Shown here in pieces: positions 44,851 to 55,190 of a stretch of DNA of 64,000 nucleotides (within the stretch, counting starts at the first letter, position 1; every line of letters starts with the position of its first letter). Origin of the DNA: Pseudoips prasinana (taxonomy: Eukaryota; Arthropoda; Insecta; Lepidoptera; Nolidae); NCBI GenBank assembly GCA_951640165.1, contig OX621241.1, positions 5,218,001 to 5,282,000 of the forward strand. The letters are read 5' to 3'. Position numbers and translations under genes: made by a program. The notes beneath the pieces were generated by a model that did no database searches, was not told where the DNA came from, and was given only the letters and a program-made list of their open reading frames with translations.

Positions 44851-45117
44851 GAAGAGTAGTGAACCCTAGTTAAGTAAAGTTTGGTAATTTAAAGGCTGCA
44901 CAAACTGCACTCTCAAACGACCTTGCAAAAGATACTTAAAATTTATTTTTATTACATGTCTGCGATCACAGATTGGATCAATAAAAATCAATTTATAAAA
45001 GAAAAATTGCATCCATAAACAATTTATCGATGCAGTAAAGTTAGAATGCAATAAATTTGTGATTCGAAGCACGTTTTTATTTTTCTAGATGCATTTTATA
45101 CCTACATGATGTGCTCC
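44851..45117. other. No gene seen
   Basis: AT-rich; nothing supported. Confidence 0.35.
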
Positions 45118-45165
45118 TAGTCAAATTTCGGCCACGGCGGCCAGTCTAACGAAGTCTAGCCATCT
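45118..45165 (-). repeat. SINE family A, 3' module
   Basis: AAATTTCGGCCACGGCGGCC and AGTCTAACGAAGTCTAGCC, the reversed 3' module of family A. Confidence 0.6.
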
Positions 45166-45413
45166 GTAGATGTTTGGCTTTCACGCCGCAGGTCGTGGGT
45201 TCATTTCCCACCCAGGACAGATATTTGTGTGCATGAACATGTCTGTTTGTTCTGAGTCTGGGTGTAATTGTCTATATAAGTAGGTATTTACAAAATAAAA
45301 GTATTTATGTAGTATATTAGTTATCGGGTTCCCATAGAATAAGCTCTGCTTACTTTGGAATCAGTTGACCGTGTGTGAATATTTTCTCAAGATATTATTA
45401 TGTTATTATCTAG
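45166..45413 (+). repeat. SINE family B
   Basis: CACGCCGCAGGTCGTGGGTTC, then CATTTCCCACCCAGGACAG and TGTCTGTTTGTTCTGAGTCT; end CTCAAGATATTATTATG. Nearly full length; the A box is degraded. Confidence 0.75.
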
Positions 45414-45640
45414 CCAACCTGATTGGAAAAAATTTGGTACAGGATCGGTTTTCTGCAACCTATTTCATGTAGAATGCGCTCAAAACCTCCAGGAACTTAT
45501 CCCTCCTTCCCCCTTTTTTCTTCGGACTACAAGGCGTCGGGAGGGTCTCCACCACTTTGTTGTTGACATCCCATTATGTCGTACGGAGCGTTTTGCTTCT
45601 TCTTTCATCATACGCATGGCTAAGGTTACAATAAGTTAGA
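45414..45640 (+). pseudogene. LINE ORF2 C-terminal fragment
   Basis: Reads AQNLQELIPPSPFFLRTTRR, REGLHHFVVDIPLCRTERFA and SSFIIRMAK. The pattern RTTR...LH.FVVDIP.CRT.RF..SF..R.AKLWN is the C-terminal region of a widespread lepidopteran LINE reverse transcriptase. No start, no tail. Confidence 0.65.
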
Positions 45641-46009
45641 AAAATATTTGACCGAATCACATTTCACCTAAAACCTTTTTTATCGTTTCGTTTAACAATG
45701 GGGTTAACGGGGACAAAGCGAGACAGATATACTTCATGCTGCCGCTACAACTATCGTACCATCTCACTTGACCGGCCTGCGGCGTTGTGGTGCTACGTAC
45801 ACAGTGAAGTCGACTATAGTAGCGTTACGCTATCTTCAACTCCGAGTTTCTACAGGTATCTACTACTTAATAACTTGCGTTTACCTAATAATGTCCGTGC
45901 AGCGCACTCCGCCTAAGTCGCTCAATCCTGCCTCATTTTTAATTAATCATAATAAGAAATCAATCGTTTACTTCTTCTCACTTACTTAACTCACGTGTAA
46001 CAACTTAAT
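45641..46009. other. No gene seen
   Basis: Mixed composition with two overlapping short frames (45698-45989) lacking any motif. Confidence 0.35.
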
Positions 46010-46150
46010 GTACAGACGCCGGCACATCAAGCTATCTCAATCTGTCAAAATTCTTTTATAGATTTTCAACTTTATCACATAAGCATAAGGTTCACTTTCA
46101 ATTGGGGAAATTTGACAGATTGGGGTAACTTAATGTGCTGGCGTCTGTAC
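46010..46150 (+). repeat. GTAC-MITE, full length
   Basis: Complete 141-bp copy with both GTAC ends and centre AAGCATAAGGTTCACTTTC. Confidence 0.9.
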
Positions 46151-46183
46151 ATTATCTTATTGTCTAATGTCTAGTTAATGTAA

Positions 46184-46277
46184 TTGCCAAAAAACTGGCT
46201 CCTATTCCTTTTACAGCCTACTATCTTATTCTCTAGTTAGTAGGCTGTAAAAGGAATATGAGCCTGTTTTTTGGCAA
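46184..46277. repeat. Foldback, about 40-bp arms
   Basis: TTGCCAAAAAACTGGCTCCT and TTCCTTTTACAGCCTACTA face their inverse TAGTAGGCTGTAAAAGGAA and TTTTTTGGCAA, with a loop of about 14 bases and a few mismatches. Confidence 0.8.
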
Positions 46278-46309
46278 CGTAAAGTTTAAAAAGAGAATGT
46301 CCTTGTTGT

Positions 46310-46495
46310 GTGGCTGATGGCAAAGAATATCACGACTCCATCTCATCCCGTGGAGGGCTTAGAAGTCCCCACAAGGGAATAAATGTCTCTCAGAGAACGG
46401 GCAACAGCGTCTCTCCGTGTACCTACTATGAAGATCATATTGCGATCGTCAACCCATCTGCCAAGCGTGGGGATTATAGCATATCTCTTTAGTTG
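46310..46495 (+). repeat. Dispersed repeat F, uninterrupted copy
   Basis: TCCATCTCATCCCGTGGAGG, GAACGGGCAACAGCGTCTCT and CCCATCTGCCAAGCGTGGGG. It serves as reference for the copy split at 40133/42498. Confidence 0.7.
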
Positions 46496-46519
46496 ATGAA
46501 CACAATTCCAATGTCATTT

Positions 46520-46564
46520 GGGGAGTCCTTTGTCCAGCTGTGGACGTAAATCACTGACATGATG
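46520..46564 (+). repeat. RTE-like LINE tail
   Basis: GGGGAGTCCTTTGTCCAGCT and GTGGACG, then a CACTGACATGATGG end. Confidence 0.6.
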
Positions 46565-46880
46565 GTAAAACAAACTGCTCACCACATCCTTTGGGAGTGT
46601 GATCCCTGGCAAAATCAGCGTGATATTATGTTAAACAGCTTGCAACCAATATCTGGAGTAGTAGTTATTATACGGATCTTGTAGCAACAAGGAACAACTT
46701 CCGTGCGTTTAAGCGCTTTTGCCATACCTACTATTGGAATCAAATATAACAGCTCACTTAGGACCCTTAAATTGATCCTCGGTGCTTTTGCAGCTGGCTT
46801 CTCTAGTTGCAAATCTCTCATTTCATGAGGCTATAGCCTCTTTACATCTTTCTGTCTCCCGCTTTGCTCTGGAGGGAAGT
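46565..46880 (+). pseudogene. LINE ORF2 C-terminus (family D), copy 2
   Basis: Reads QTAHHILWECDPWQNQRDIM then LNSLQPISGV; after frame breaks the DNA follows 43800-44160 reversed through TTTGCTCTGGAGGGAAGTG. Copies 1 and 2 lie 2.4 kb apart in inverted orientation. Confidence 0.68.
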
Positions 46881-47145
46881 GTACGTACGTGCTTACAGTA
46901 GGTTAATCGTTAATTGTTTTGATGAGGCCTTTTGACAATTTACAACGGACCGTGAAAGCTTTTACTTGTTGGGTATGACATTCTGAAAGTTGCACGGTAA
47001 TGCTCGCATCGGTTAAGTGGTATTGGCGTGTTAATTCATGGTGAAAATTATAATTACTGTGTGTATGTATTTATGTGTACTACAAGAACAAGTGGATGGG
47101 TAGCAGCATCTCTCTCAAACTTTGAACATCATACTGAGATCGCCG

Positions 47146-47385
47146 ATCGTTGGCGCGGTAGATAAATACTTGCCTTTCACCCACGTACCTACTACGTGGG
47201 TTCGATTCCCACCCAGGATAAAAACTTGTGTGCACGAACATGTCTGTTTGTCATGAGTCTGGGTGTAATTATCTAACTAAAAATAAAGGAAACTAGTAGA
47301 TGTAATAAACCAGTTATCTGGTTTCCATAGTACAAGCTCTTCTTAGTTTGGGATCATATGGCCGTATGTGAATAATGTTCCAGGA
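47146..47385 (+). repeat. SINE family B, tail invaded by a Helitron
   Basis: GTTGGCGCGGTAGATAAATAC, B box GTGGGTTCGATTCCCACCC, body TGTCTGTTTGTCATGAGTCT and end GTTCCAGGATAT; the AT tail appears to resume after the Helitron at 47699 (TTATTAATAATT). Confidence 0.78.
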
Positions 47386-47698
47386 TATATATACATATAA
47401 TAAAATCGTAGGAAAGTCAAAACTGTACATTGAATATTTTTTAAAGGATACTTGGGGCGTGATCTACAGTCGATATCGAAGCCAAAAATATAGTTTTTAG
47501 AATTTTTGTCTGTTTGTCTGAATGTATGTCCGGGCTAAACTCAAAAAGTACTGTATGGATTTACTTCAAATTTTGAATGAATATTACTAAGAGGTCGGGT
47601 CAACATATAGGCTACATATTATCACGCTATCACCTACGAGGGAGGAGCTGTAATAATTAATAAAATTTTACGCGGGTAAAACCGCGGGGCACAGCTAG
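47386..47698 (+). mobile_element. Non-autonomous Helitron, family 1
   Basis: Body AATAAAATCGTAGGAAAGTC to GGAGGAGCTGTAATAATTAA, hairpin ACGCGGGTAAAACCGCGG, end GGCACAGCTAG before host T. The 5' TC is blurred by mutation (expected near 47386). Confidence 0.82.
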
Positions 47699-47889
47699 TT
47701 ATTAATAATTCATGGTGAAAATTATAATTACTGTATGTTTATATTTACGTCCACTTGCTGTTTACTACTACAGAATGGTCAGCAGCATCCCTTTCCAGTT
47801 ATGACCATGTGATCGCCAACCCGCGATAAACGGATATGCGCCCTTTCTTCGGGAGGCGCTTGTACAGTAGTAGTATCATCATGTCCGCA

Positions 47890-48030
47890 GCTTGCTGACT
47901 TTTAAAGGCCGGCAACGCACCCGCGACACCTCTAGTGTTGCGAGTGTCCATGGGCGGCGGTGATCACATACCATCAGGCGACCCACTTGCTCGTTTGTCG
48001 CTCTCTGATATATATATATAAAAAAAATAC
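47890..48030 (+). repeat. LINE 3'-end family G
   Basis: AAAGGCCGGCAACGCACCCG, GTGTCCATGGGCGGCGGTGA and end CTCTGATATATATATATAAA; same as 33110-33265. Confidence 0.72.
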
Positions 48031-48195
48031 TAAACGCGGGGAGGGCACTGAATTCTGTAACTCACGACTAGTATTAACAGAATAGCAAGGTAACCGAGCA
48101 AGTTTATAACACTAATTCCAGAAAAAATAGTAAAAGAATGGTGAAGTGCCAAAAATGGCACAGATTAACGATAGTGTATTTGTTTTATTACATTC

Positions 48196-48300
48196 AAACG
48201 CAGAACAACTATTTATGGGTCACACAAATTGTTGTCCTATGCATGAATCGATCTAGGGACCCGGAGTGCCACTTCGTAACCGCTGCGCCACATGTGTAGT
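48196..48300 (-). repeat. SINE family C, partial
   Basis: The minus strand has CACATGTGGCGCAGCGGTTA, CGAAGTGGCACTCCGGGTC and GACAACAATTTGTGTGACCC. Confidence 0.65.
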
Positions 48301-49104
48301 CAGTCTGTAATCACAGTTGTCTATGGTATATCAGTGGTCTATGGTTAAGTTCGTAAATTTGTGGTCATTTTATAGATGTTGACCATGTGAATGGTCTCAT
48401 CCATCAGGCGTCTCCAGATATCAGTCTCAGCTCTCGTAACACATTAAGAAAAATATTGTTTTTAAAGAAATAGCATCATCATTCGTTTACCTTTAAAACA
48501 CTTATAGTTACAAAAATAAATAAAAAGAACAATAAAAAAAACCAAAACGTTAAATGTTACATGATGACAAATGACTTCTTAACATTTATTAACATCTCAT
48601 TTGTAAAGTATTAGCTTTGTATCAACATATAATTCAGATCTTAATGTCAAACATGTGTAATAAAACCGATAAATCACATTTTTATTGCCTTAATTTAGTG
48701 CTCAAACAAACAATATATAAGTATAAAATAGGTACCTAGCCAGCACAAAGGTGATGTGTTACATTGTATTATTAAACGAGTGAACTATGTTAGCTCGACT
48801 CAAATAATGTCCGATTAACGCTTGTGCGACTAAACTGTTCCGCGACTCAACATAGGTCGAATGCACGTGCGCGACGCACTCTTCAACACTCTGGTGGAAC
48901 TAAAGTGCAACAGTAGTTCGATACTGCGGCGGCGGTGCGACTAACGATTGGTCCTTTGACCTACCACTGATTGAACTTTTTCACTTTTGACATGTGCCTA
49001 CTTATATAGTTAAGGGTAGAGATCTAGGTAATCAGATATATATGTAAACATATGAATATGAATACATATAGACAGAAAATATGTAGTAAAAATATTAGAT
49101 TTAA
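48301..49104. other. No gene seen; short GC-rich patch 48835-48960
   Basis: AT-rich except for a patch with GTGCGCGACGCACTCTTC and GCGGCGGCGGTGCGAC. The patch has no frame or repeat partner here; function unknown. Confidence 0.35.
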
Positions 49105-49325
49105 ACTAGATAATTAAACATAATCTCTTGACAATAACTTGATACGAGCTAGCTAAATATCATTGCTATAATAAAATAAATTTTATAAATGTTTTCATAC
49201 AATGTGTACCTAAATATCCATGTTACTAGAAATAATAATGTATACAACTATATTACTACAAACATGTTCTGACTATTTCCAAGTTTTTTTTAAAGTCTCC
49301 GTGAATAAAAACCTTTTTTATTTAT
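49105..49325 (+). repeat. Dispersed repeat P, copy 2
   Basis: Direct copy of 2345-2565, ending GAATAAAAACCTTTTTTA. It has no R1-like insertion and so shows the unoccupied state. Confidence 0.7.
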
Positions 49326-49585
49326 TTTATTATTTATTTATTTACATATTTTTCTTGTCGAGCTAGCGAGCCGTCGAACTATCATGAATCGAAGAACAAT
49401 TTTGTTGCATAAGCGTTCATAGAATACCACATCCATTTGAGGTCACGTGATGTACTTTTATTGAACCTATACAAAGCGACTTGCTGCCCAGCTAGCACGG
49501 TAACGGACTCTCATAGAGGTCGGATACCTAAAGTTAATTTGTGTCTAACAAATTATGGAAGCGGCTTCTTAATATATTTTTAATA

Positions 49586-50873
49586 TTAGGTCTTTACCTA
49601 TGAAATTGCCGTTCTGCAGTACTGGCCATTTCAAATCAAAATAATTTTTGTTTGGCTAAGAATTCTAATTTCAAATTAATTTTATTTTAAAAACATGGAT
49701 TCTTTTTTCCAAAAGTAGTCATTTCTTTATTGATTAGTGTTACATTTTCATCGCATTTCAATCTTTTTCGTCATCATGGATACGTTAAAAATTCGAGTAA
49801 TTATGGAATATGAGTACCGTCGTGGCAGCAACGCGGCACAAGCGGCACGCAACATCAACGACGTTTACGGAGCTAACACTACAAACCAACGCACCACCTG
49901 TTATTGGTTTGCTCGCTTCCGTTCTGGAAATTTTGACCTGAAAAATGAACCTCGCGGTCGTCCGAAGACTTTGGTCGACAATGACGAATTAAAGGCGGTT
50001 GTGGAAGCTGATGATACACAATCTACGGCTGAATTAGCAGCAGCTTTCGACGTTAGCGTCAAAACAATATTGGTCCATTTGCGTCAAATTGGCAAGGTAA
50101 AAAAGCTTGACAAATGGGTGCCCCACGAACTCAATGATCGCCAGCGCGAAGTACGCGTCGAGACGTGCCTTGCACTGCTCAACAGACACACAAATGAAGG
50201 AATTTTGAACCGCATTGTTACCTGCGATGAAAAATGGATTCTGTTTGATAACCGCAAGCGCTCAGCAAGTTGGTTGGATCCTGGTTCAGCACCTAAACAA
50301 TGCCCTAAACGAAAACTCACCCCTAGAAAAGTGCTGGTCACTGTTTGGTGGTCTAGCGCCGGTGTGATTCATCACAGCTTCTTACCAAACGGGGTGAGCA
50401 TTACTGCAGATGTGTACTGTGAAGAACTGAGCACAATGATGGAGAAGCTGGCGCATCTCCAACCAGCATTGGTCAATCGCTCGTCTCCGCTGCTCCTGCA
50501 CGACAACGCGCGACCTCATACTGCACAGCAGACGGTCTCCAAGTTGCAAGAACTGGGGTTGGAAGCTCTCCGTCATCCGCCCTACTCACCAGACCTTGCG
50601 CCTACAGACTACTACTTTTTCCAGAATTTGGATAACTTCTTGGCGGGAAAAAAATTCAATACCCGAGAGGCAGTACAAAATGCCTTTGAAGAATTTGTTG
50701 CCTCCCGTCCAGCTGATTTCTTTAAGAAGGGCATCAATAAACTGCCACTGCGATGGCAAAGATGCATTGATTGCATGGGTGATTACTTCGATTAATACAA
50801 ATAAAAAAATTCATGAAAAAAATTCGTTTAAATTTTTTCATACAAAACGGCAATTTCATAGGTAAAGACCTAT
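49586..50873 (+). mobile_element. Complete mariner transposon (1288 bp)
   Basis: Ends TTAGGTCTTTACCTATGAA and GCCGTT inward on the left; the right end is its inverse with one mismatch at the outermost base (about 27 bp of inverted repeat). TA duplications at 49584-49585 and 50874-50875. One uninterrupted transposase gene lies inside. Size, TA target and TTAGGT ends fit the mariner family. Confidence 0.93.
49776..50795 (+). CDS. Mariner transposase, apparently intact
   Basis: DNA transposase that cuts and pastes its own element at TA sites in the nucleus. 339 aa from ATG 49776 (MDTLKIRVIMEYEYRRGSNA); the frame is open 13 codons upstream but has no ATG there. The N-terminal paired helix-turn-helix region covers about residues 1-110, then the WVPHEL motif (114-119). 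Catalytic D151 (TCDEKW), D243 (LHDNARPH) and D278 (YSPDLAPTDYYFF) have 34 residues between the last two, the DD34D signature of mariner. It ends GDYFD, as in the cecropia/Hsmar1-like branch. Length is normal for the family (about 345). No stop or frameshift. Activity is not proved: compensated substitutions could still inactivate it. Confidence 0.95.
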   Translation: MDTLKIRVIMEYEYRRGSNAAQAARNINDVYGANTTNQRTTCYWFARFRSGNFDLKNEPRGRPKTLVDNDELKAVVEADDTQSTAELAAAFDVSVKTILVHLRQIGKVKKLDKWVPHELNDRQREVRVETCLALLNRHTNEGILNRIVTCDEKWILFDNRKRSASWLDPGSAPKQCPKRKLTPRKVLVTVWWSSAGVIHHSFLPNGVSITADVYCEELSTMMEKLAHLQPALVNRSSPLLLHDNARPHTAQQTVSKLQELGLEALRHPPYSPDLAPTDYYFFQNLDNFLAGKKFNTREAVQNAFEEFVASRPADFFKKGINKLPLRWQRCIDCMGDYFD

Positions 50874-51265
50874 TATTATATACTTAAATTTGAATTACAC
50901 GGCACCGCGGGTTTTTTTTTATAAATAAGTGCTTTTCGTAATATCCAACATCTCAACTTAAGATAAATATGCATCCTATTATTCGATCTCTCCCATAACT
51001 CTTGCTCGACCACTGATATGGCAAAAAATTACACTAGACTCTATATTTTAGACTAGGCTAGATATTTTTATAAAAACGATGTTGTCGATGTCATGCAGGC
51101 TACACTGCTCGAAAGCAACAGATAAGTGGCTAGCTAAGCTAGTATATCAATAAAGACTGTTTTTTAAAACATTAATTATGACATATTTTAATCTAAATAT
51201 TTTAACTGCACGAATGGCGAAGGCTGCTAACTCAGCGCAAATGTAATGGAAGTTTGGACCCCGTA
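50874..51265. other. No gene seen
   Basis: AT-rich; nothing supported. Confidence 0.4.
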
Positions 51266-51490
51266 CAGGGGCTCTACCGGCTAAGATGCCGAACATCGAT
51301 TTCTTAAATGGCGTTCAAATAAATACAGGTTAAAAATGACTTAATCTTAATAAATGGACTTAATAAATGGTCCAGGATCGATTGCCAACGTTGAAGCCGA
51401 TTAATGATTGATTAAGTCATTTTTAACCTGTATTTATTTGAACGCCATTCAAGAAATCGATGTTCGGCGGCATAGCCGGTAGAGCCCCTG
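51266..51490. repeat. Foldback MITE with 80-bp arms
   Basis: Begins CAGGGGCTCTACCGGCTA and ends with its inverse; arms match over about 80 bp (TTCAAATAAATACAGGTTAA and AAATGACTTAATC inside), spacer about 60 bp. CAGGG ends are common in hAT-type elements, but no 8-bp duplication is seen. Confidence 0.85.
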
Positions 51491-51700
51491 GACAACATTT
51501 TATTTGCGTGCCCCATATAGTTCTTCTGTGCGGCTGTATTTTGTGTCGGTGGTTTCCATGTTAGTAAAATTACCCGCGATACAGAAATTTATATTATTTA
51601 GATATTTAATTTATTTCAATTGCGTGCGTCGATTTTTGTCAATTTTGATTTTTGCTAAAAATAAGGATGTCGTGGGTTACTTAAAATTAACAATAAAATC

Positions 51701-51873
51701 GTACTAATATTATAAATGCGACAGTGTGTGAGTATGCATGTATAGATGTATGGATGTTTGTTACTCTTTCTCGTAAATACTACCTACCGGATTTTTGTGA
51801 AACTTTATAGTAATATAGCTTATATTTCCGATTAACACATACCTAGGCTATAATATAGCAAGGCGGGTAAAAC
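51701..51873 (+). mobile_element. Helitron family 4-like, 3'-truncated
   Basis: Starts ACTAATATTATAAATGCGAC, has GATTAACACATACCTAGGC, and stops at GGCGGGTAAAACC without the CTAG end. Confidence 0.65.
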
Positions 51874-52380
51874 CTTAAACATTTTTAAGAAGTTTTGTTC
51901 CCAGAATACCTTGTTTTCGTATTGAAACTATCAATATTGATTGTTAATTTTATTCAAATTAAAACGTATCTTTTTATGACTGTCCAGTGCTCGAGTTCCT
52001 TTCACATTCCTCAGTACAAAATGGATAAAAAGTGTATAAGGATATTATCGGGCAGCGTATGTAAACGCTAGTAATTATTTTAATGACCTAATAATACGGT
52101 GTATTTGCAGTCTGCAGTTGCAATGTCTTCGTTCGTCTGGTGTGAGCAATAATGTAAAGGTTACCCTTGGTACACCTACTTACCCTACTTACTTACCTAC
52201 CTGTTGGCTGAGCCAAACATAATTTTGGGGCGGAGCCCTACCTTAGTTAGGTAAATAGTTACACAAAAATAATTCAGAGTTATGTGTTCGGTAACGATAA
52301 ATGGTAGAAGTTGTAACTTAGTATGTGGCAAATTCTGAAAGTTAAATATAACTGAAAAATATTTCAGAACGCGATTTTTC
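51874..52380. other. No gene seen
   Basis: AT-rich with TACTTACC-like short repeats near 52170-52200. Confidence 0.35.
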
Positions 52381-53090
52381 GTGGCAAATCAAACTGATTT
52401 TTTTTATAATCTCCGTCATCTATGTGAAGGACATTATGACAGAAGCCTCTTGCGTCTCCTTGTACTTTACGTTGTACTTTGTAACACCAAGCTTACGATT
52501 TCCCGAGCATTTTTATTAATGTTATGTTGGGTCGCAGGTTGCACGATGTTCGGTCGCAGTAAAAATAACGCTTTTCAGAGCATACTGCACCTCGTTGTAC
52601 ACCTGTTCCCTATGGGCTACTCATTCGCAAAGGGTCTACAGTGCCCTCCGCGTTCAGTATAATAACGCTTTTAGGGGAGTGTTGGGGCTGCCCCCCTTCT
52701 GCAGCGCCTCGGGCATGTTTGCGGATGCGCGCACTGATTGTTTTCACGCTACGATGCGTAAAAGGTGCGCCTCCCTAGTGCGCAGAGTCCGGGCCATCTC
52801 TAACACTGTCCTGATGATGATCGCGGATCGATTGGATTGCCCCTATATCCAGCACTGCTCAGAGGCAAGTCATAAAGTGTGGGATATAGGCGTAATTTCA
52901 ATATTTCTAAATATAGCGTTATTTAATTTAAATTTAATTATATGTATATTTATCTATTGGAATCGTGTGTGTTATTATTAATTTGCTGTCATTTTTCATT
53001 ATTCATTTTGTTATTGTATTTTATTATGTTTGTATTTTCTGTCTATGGGTCGCAACTAGTTACCCGAAATAAACATATTTTATTTTATTG
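52381..53090 (+). pseudogene. LINE ORF2 C-terminal region and 3' end
   Basis: Two overlapping frames (52381-52662 and 52595-52981) together read LRLLVLYVVLCNTKLTISRA, then CSLWATHSQRVYSALRVQYN, NAFRGVLGLPPFCSASGMFA, DARTDCFHATMRKRCASLVR and RVRAISNTVLMMIADRLDC. The block (Y...LW.....LRV.YN.AFR.LL.LP..CSAS.MF...R.D.F.A..R....SL..R) is the C-terminus of a common insect LINE reverse transcriptase. One frameshift near 52620. Ends with AATAAACATATTTTATTTTA at about 53068. Dead copy. Confidence 0.75.
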
Positions 53091-53345
53091 TATTTGTTTT
53101 CCATCATTTCACTGAACCGGTCGTGAAAGAAAGAAAGTGATATTTAATATATATACATATATTCTATATTTTTATATTCATATTCTATAATATTTTTTGC
53201 AGCTACTAACAAAGAAAAATTATCACGGAATAGGAGTAAATTATCTAATAATATATAAAAATCAAAATTATAATTCTTCAAGTAATCTTTTTATTTACTA
53301 GAGATGGAAATTCGACCAATAAGGTTATAAGGTTTGATATTGCCT

Positions 53346-53700
53346 CTTGCCTCGTTGGTCTAGCGGTAGCGTGGTCACCCGCAGATAATGAGGTCCTGGG
53401 TTTAAATCCCGGGTCGGGCCAAAAAGTGATTTTGGGATTTTTCCGTAAAAAGAAATTTCTCAGTGTCAGCGCGAAGTCTGGAAGTTGGCGGTATTACGCC
53501 CCCGTGCCTCGGAGAGCACGTAAAGCCGTCGGTCCTGTACCTGACCTCTTTCCGGTGGTGTCCCATGGGATCATGAGAATGATGGCATAGAAAGTGCCCC
53601 TGTGTTTGCGCACACACTTGTGCACTATAATATGTCCTGCGTAATTGGCTAGTCTCATTTGAGACTGGCTGCCGTGGCCGAAATTCGGTAGGGAGGACAT
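53346..53700 (+). repeat. SINE family A, best copy
   Basis: A box TTGGTCTAGCGGTAGCG, B box GGGTTTAAATCCCGGG, body AGTGTCAGCGCGAAGTCTGG, ATGGGATCATGAG, GCACACACTTGTGCAC, then 3' module TTGAGACTGGCTGCCGTGG and AGGGAGGACATTA. About 355 bp. Confidence 0.88.
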
Positions 53701-53760
53701 TAAGGTTTGATAATTAGGTTATACAACCATTAAAGACAAATAATATTAAGAAGCCTATTA

Positions 53761-53987
53761 CAGTCCACTAGCGCCGCCAATCGAAAAAATGTCATAACTC
53801 GTAAATAGAATCAAAAATACAAAATATGTTCTATTATTACTGTGGAAAAGGCAATAACGTAATTGTATAACACCTTATCAACACTTGAAATATAGCTGTT
53901 TAGCTTTGTCCACATAGACCACATTTTGTATTTTTGATTATATTTACGAGTTATGACATTTTTTTGATTGGCGGCGCTAGTGGACTG
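53761..53987. repeat. TA-flanked MITE with about 70-bp inverted repeats (227 bp)
   Basis: CAGTCCACTAGCGCCGCCAAT at the left end faces its inverse at the right, with TA duplications at 53759-53760 and 53988-53989. Arms run on through AAAATGTCATAACTCGTAAA. It fits a mariner-superfamily MITE. Confidence 0.87.
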
Positions 53988-53989
53988 TA

Positions 53990-54440
53990 AAAGGCCCCTT
54001 AATCTGTTCTCAGTTTTGAAACTGAGTTTGTCAGTGTGTCAAAAGCATGGTAATGTGTGTAATGCTTTTTTATTAAAAGATTTTACTTCTAATATTAGCT
54101 TTCTGAACTCTTTTTCCGTGTGAAGTTTTACTATTCGAAACTTCATACTCCTCCGTCCGCGCAATTTCGTAAAAAGGGGTACATAGTTTTGCTTCACGTA
54201 TTAATATTACGATTATAGTATGTTAAAGGGACCAAATTACACAAAATAGAATTGTTACGACTCTGCATAATTTACATTTGCATCAATAAAATGGCCACTC
54301 CGATCATCGAAGAAGTCCGTGTCTTCTTTGTGTACTTGTTGTGTAGAGTGAAAGTTGTGCAAAACGTCCCTAAAATTCACATCGGTAACTACCCTGAGCC
54401 GAGGTTCTAACCCCAAAAGGCGTACCCTCTGGCGCAAGTT
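53990..54440. other. No gene seen
   Basis: Nothing supported; the 60-codon minus frame at 54255-54437 has no motif. Confidence 0.35.
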
Positions 54441-55190
54441 ACTCGCCTCTAAGCTAGCAGTAAGGGCCTACGCCCACCACGTTTTTTAAGCGCGCCGTTA
54501 ACGCGTATTTTTAGCGATACAGACGCGATGCTAACGCGCCTGTATCGATAGAGACGCGCCGGTGCCGCGCGTTTGTATCGATACAAACGACAACAATCTG
54601 CTCCGTAGGATAAACGCGCGGCACCGGCGCGTCTGTATCGCGAACTAGGCAGAGCTGCTATGGCTACCAGACAACTGATGACCGTATTTATATATATTTG
54701 AATAATATCCGTTATCCGTTATTAATAGACATTATTCACACACAGCCACCTGATCTTAAACTAAACAGTGCTTGTACTATGGACACCAGAGCCTCTAGCA
54801 CGAGCCTCTAACTCGTGCTAGAGGCACAGACAACTAACTCGCCTCTAAGCTAGCAGTAAGGGCCTACCCCACCACGTTTTTTAAGCGCGCCGTTAACGCG
54901 CATTTTTAGCGATACAGACGCGATGCTAACGCGCCTGTATCGATAGAGACGCGCCGGTGCCGCGCGTTTGTATCGGTACAAACGACAACAATCTGCTCCG
55001 TAGGATAAACGCGCGGCACCGGCGCGTCTGTATGACCGTATTTATATATTTTTGAATAATATCCGTTATCCGTTATTAATAGACATTATTCACACACAGC
55101 CACCTGATCCTAAACTAAACAGTGCTTGTACTATGGACACCAGAGCCTCTAGCACGAGCCTCTAACTCGTGCTAGAGGCACAGACAACTA
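54441..55190 (+). repeat. 396-bp tandem duplication
   Basis: ACTCGCCTCTAAGCTAGCAG at 54441 recurs at 54837. Unit 1 is 54441-54836; unit 2 is 54837 to about 55190 and lacks about 40 bp (CGCGAACTAGGCAGAGC part). Each unit includes the left terminus, its flank and a reversed SINE family B 3' end. Confidence 0.85.

Noticed and set aside
49737..49775. Extended start of the mariner transposase
   Set aside because: The open frame reaches 49737 but begins with GTG; the first ATG is at 49776 and gives the family-typical length.
51266..51490. hAT assignment of the CAGGG foldback element
   Set aside because: The end resembles hAT termini but no 8-bp target duplication could be found, so the class was left open.
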